Shown here in pieces: positions 63,785-64,000 of a DNA stretch of 64,000 nt. Origin of the DNA: Saccharibacter floricola DSM 15669 (lineage in GTDB: Bacteria > Pseudomonadota > Alphaproteobacteria > Acetobacterales > Acetobacteraceae); assembly GCF_000378165.1 (NCBI RefSeq), contig NZ_KB899338.1, forward strand, positions 55,961 to 119,960, given 5' to 3'. Numbering within the stretch: the stretch's first letter is position 1; each line of letters begins with the position of its first letter. The position numbers and the translations under genes were made by a program. Below the pieces are notes generated by a model that made no database searches, had not been told where the DNA came from, and was given only the letters and a program-made list of their open reading frames with translations.

Positions 63785-63982
63785 TCATGGCCGGGGGCGT
63801 GTGTCGGTGGGGCGTCCGGCTTGGAAGCGATTGGTGGCCCATCCGATATTGAGCGCGACGGTGCTGATGGCGCGATAGAGCAGTTCCCAGCGTGAACCGT
63901 TGGCAGGTGGCCGCACCGTAACGGTGACGAGCTTGCAGACGATGATCACACACGCGACGATCAGGCCGATATTGCTCGGCAA
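63785..63982 (-). CDS. Small membrane protein upstream of the tailspike
   Basis: A 65-residue frame with an N-terminal membrane helix (IGLIVACVIIVCKLVTVTV) then RWELLYRAISTVALNIGWAT, a second hydrophobic stretch. It starts with TTG at 63,982, near the window edge, so the start is uncertain. Perhaps a holin or other phage membrane protein. Confidence 0.5.
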   Translation of the reverse strand: MPSNIGLIVACVIIVCKLVTVTVRPPANGSRWELLYRAISTVALNIGWATNRFQAGRPTDTRPRP

Positions 63983-64000
63983 AAGGTCAAGGAAAGCGGT

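Noticed and set aside
63708..63953. Minus-strand 81-residue frame rich in His and Arg
   Set aside because: It overlaps a membrane-protein-like frame at 63,785-63,982 and has composition typical of an out-of-frame translation.
1..64000. CRISPR array
   Set aside because: No regularly spaced direct repeats of 25-40 bp were seen on reading; the repeats found are the fibre duplication and short operator motifs.

Overview
The window suggests an alphaproteobacterium, most likely an acetic acid bacterium (Acetobacteraceae). Supporting signs are a periplasmic-type glucose-fructose oxidoreductase with a twin-arginine leader, a proteobacterial glucokinase, the alphaproteobacterial cell-cycle protein TrcR (DUF1013) and mid-range GC. 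The genus is an inference from gene content only.

Positions 1-31,624 are ordinary chromosome. They hold a divergent UvrD/PcrA helicase start and a tandem RadC pair, purEK, trcR, a small heat shock protein, rpmE, mscL, secDF, two Gfo/Idh/MocA oxidoreductases (one is GFOR), an Imm_superinfect+SHOCT membrane protein, a Uup-like ABC-F ATPase, cydDC, recQ, a PCu(A)C-like protein, the nrdR-nusB-thiL operon, an SDR, glk, a glycosyltransferase, ruvX, gatCAB and tRNA-Ser(GCU).

Positions from about 31,890 to about 60,340 are a Mu-like prophage, read mostly on the minus strand from right to left. The order is an S24/LexA-type repressor (plus strand), Ner-like protein, MuA transposase with its DDE triad, MuB, early genes, a Mor/C-type activator, lysis genes, head genes, then the contractile-tail genes gp37-gp48, tail fibre and fibre chaperone, ending in a broken DNA adenine methylase. 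The head module is gutted: gp27 and terminase are frameshifted, portal and protease are N-terminal stubs, gp36 is a C-terminal stub, and no major capsid or head morphogenesis gene is visible. The tail, lysis and regulatory genes are intact, including a textbook -1 frameshift site in the tail chaperone. This is the layout expected of an R-type tailocin (phage-tail-like bacteriocin) evolving from a Mu phage.

The most exciting feature is at 38,037-39,504. The baseplate spike gp45 carries, after its HxH tip and a proline-rich linker, an extra domain of about 115 residues that looks like a polymorphic-toxin module. A small AT-rich gene directly downstream is a candidate immunity gene, and a divergent ribbon-helix-helix gene follows. 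Three matching dyad motifs lie 35-37 bp upstream of three transcription units (gp46, gene I remnant, endolysin) and look like operators of the Mor/C-type activator. The proposal is a DNA-damage-inducible contractile tailocin that delivers a toxin on its spike.

Positions 60,858-64,000 are the lysis and tail-spike end of a second, unrelated prophage (o-spanin, i-spanin, holin-like protein, beta-helix tailspike). A C-terminal piece of a near-identical o-spanin lies beside tRNA-Ser at 31,731-31,887, so the Mu element appears to sit within or next to older prophage debris.
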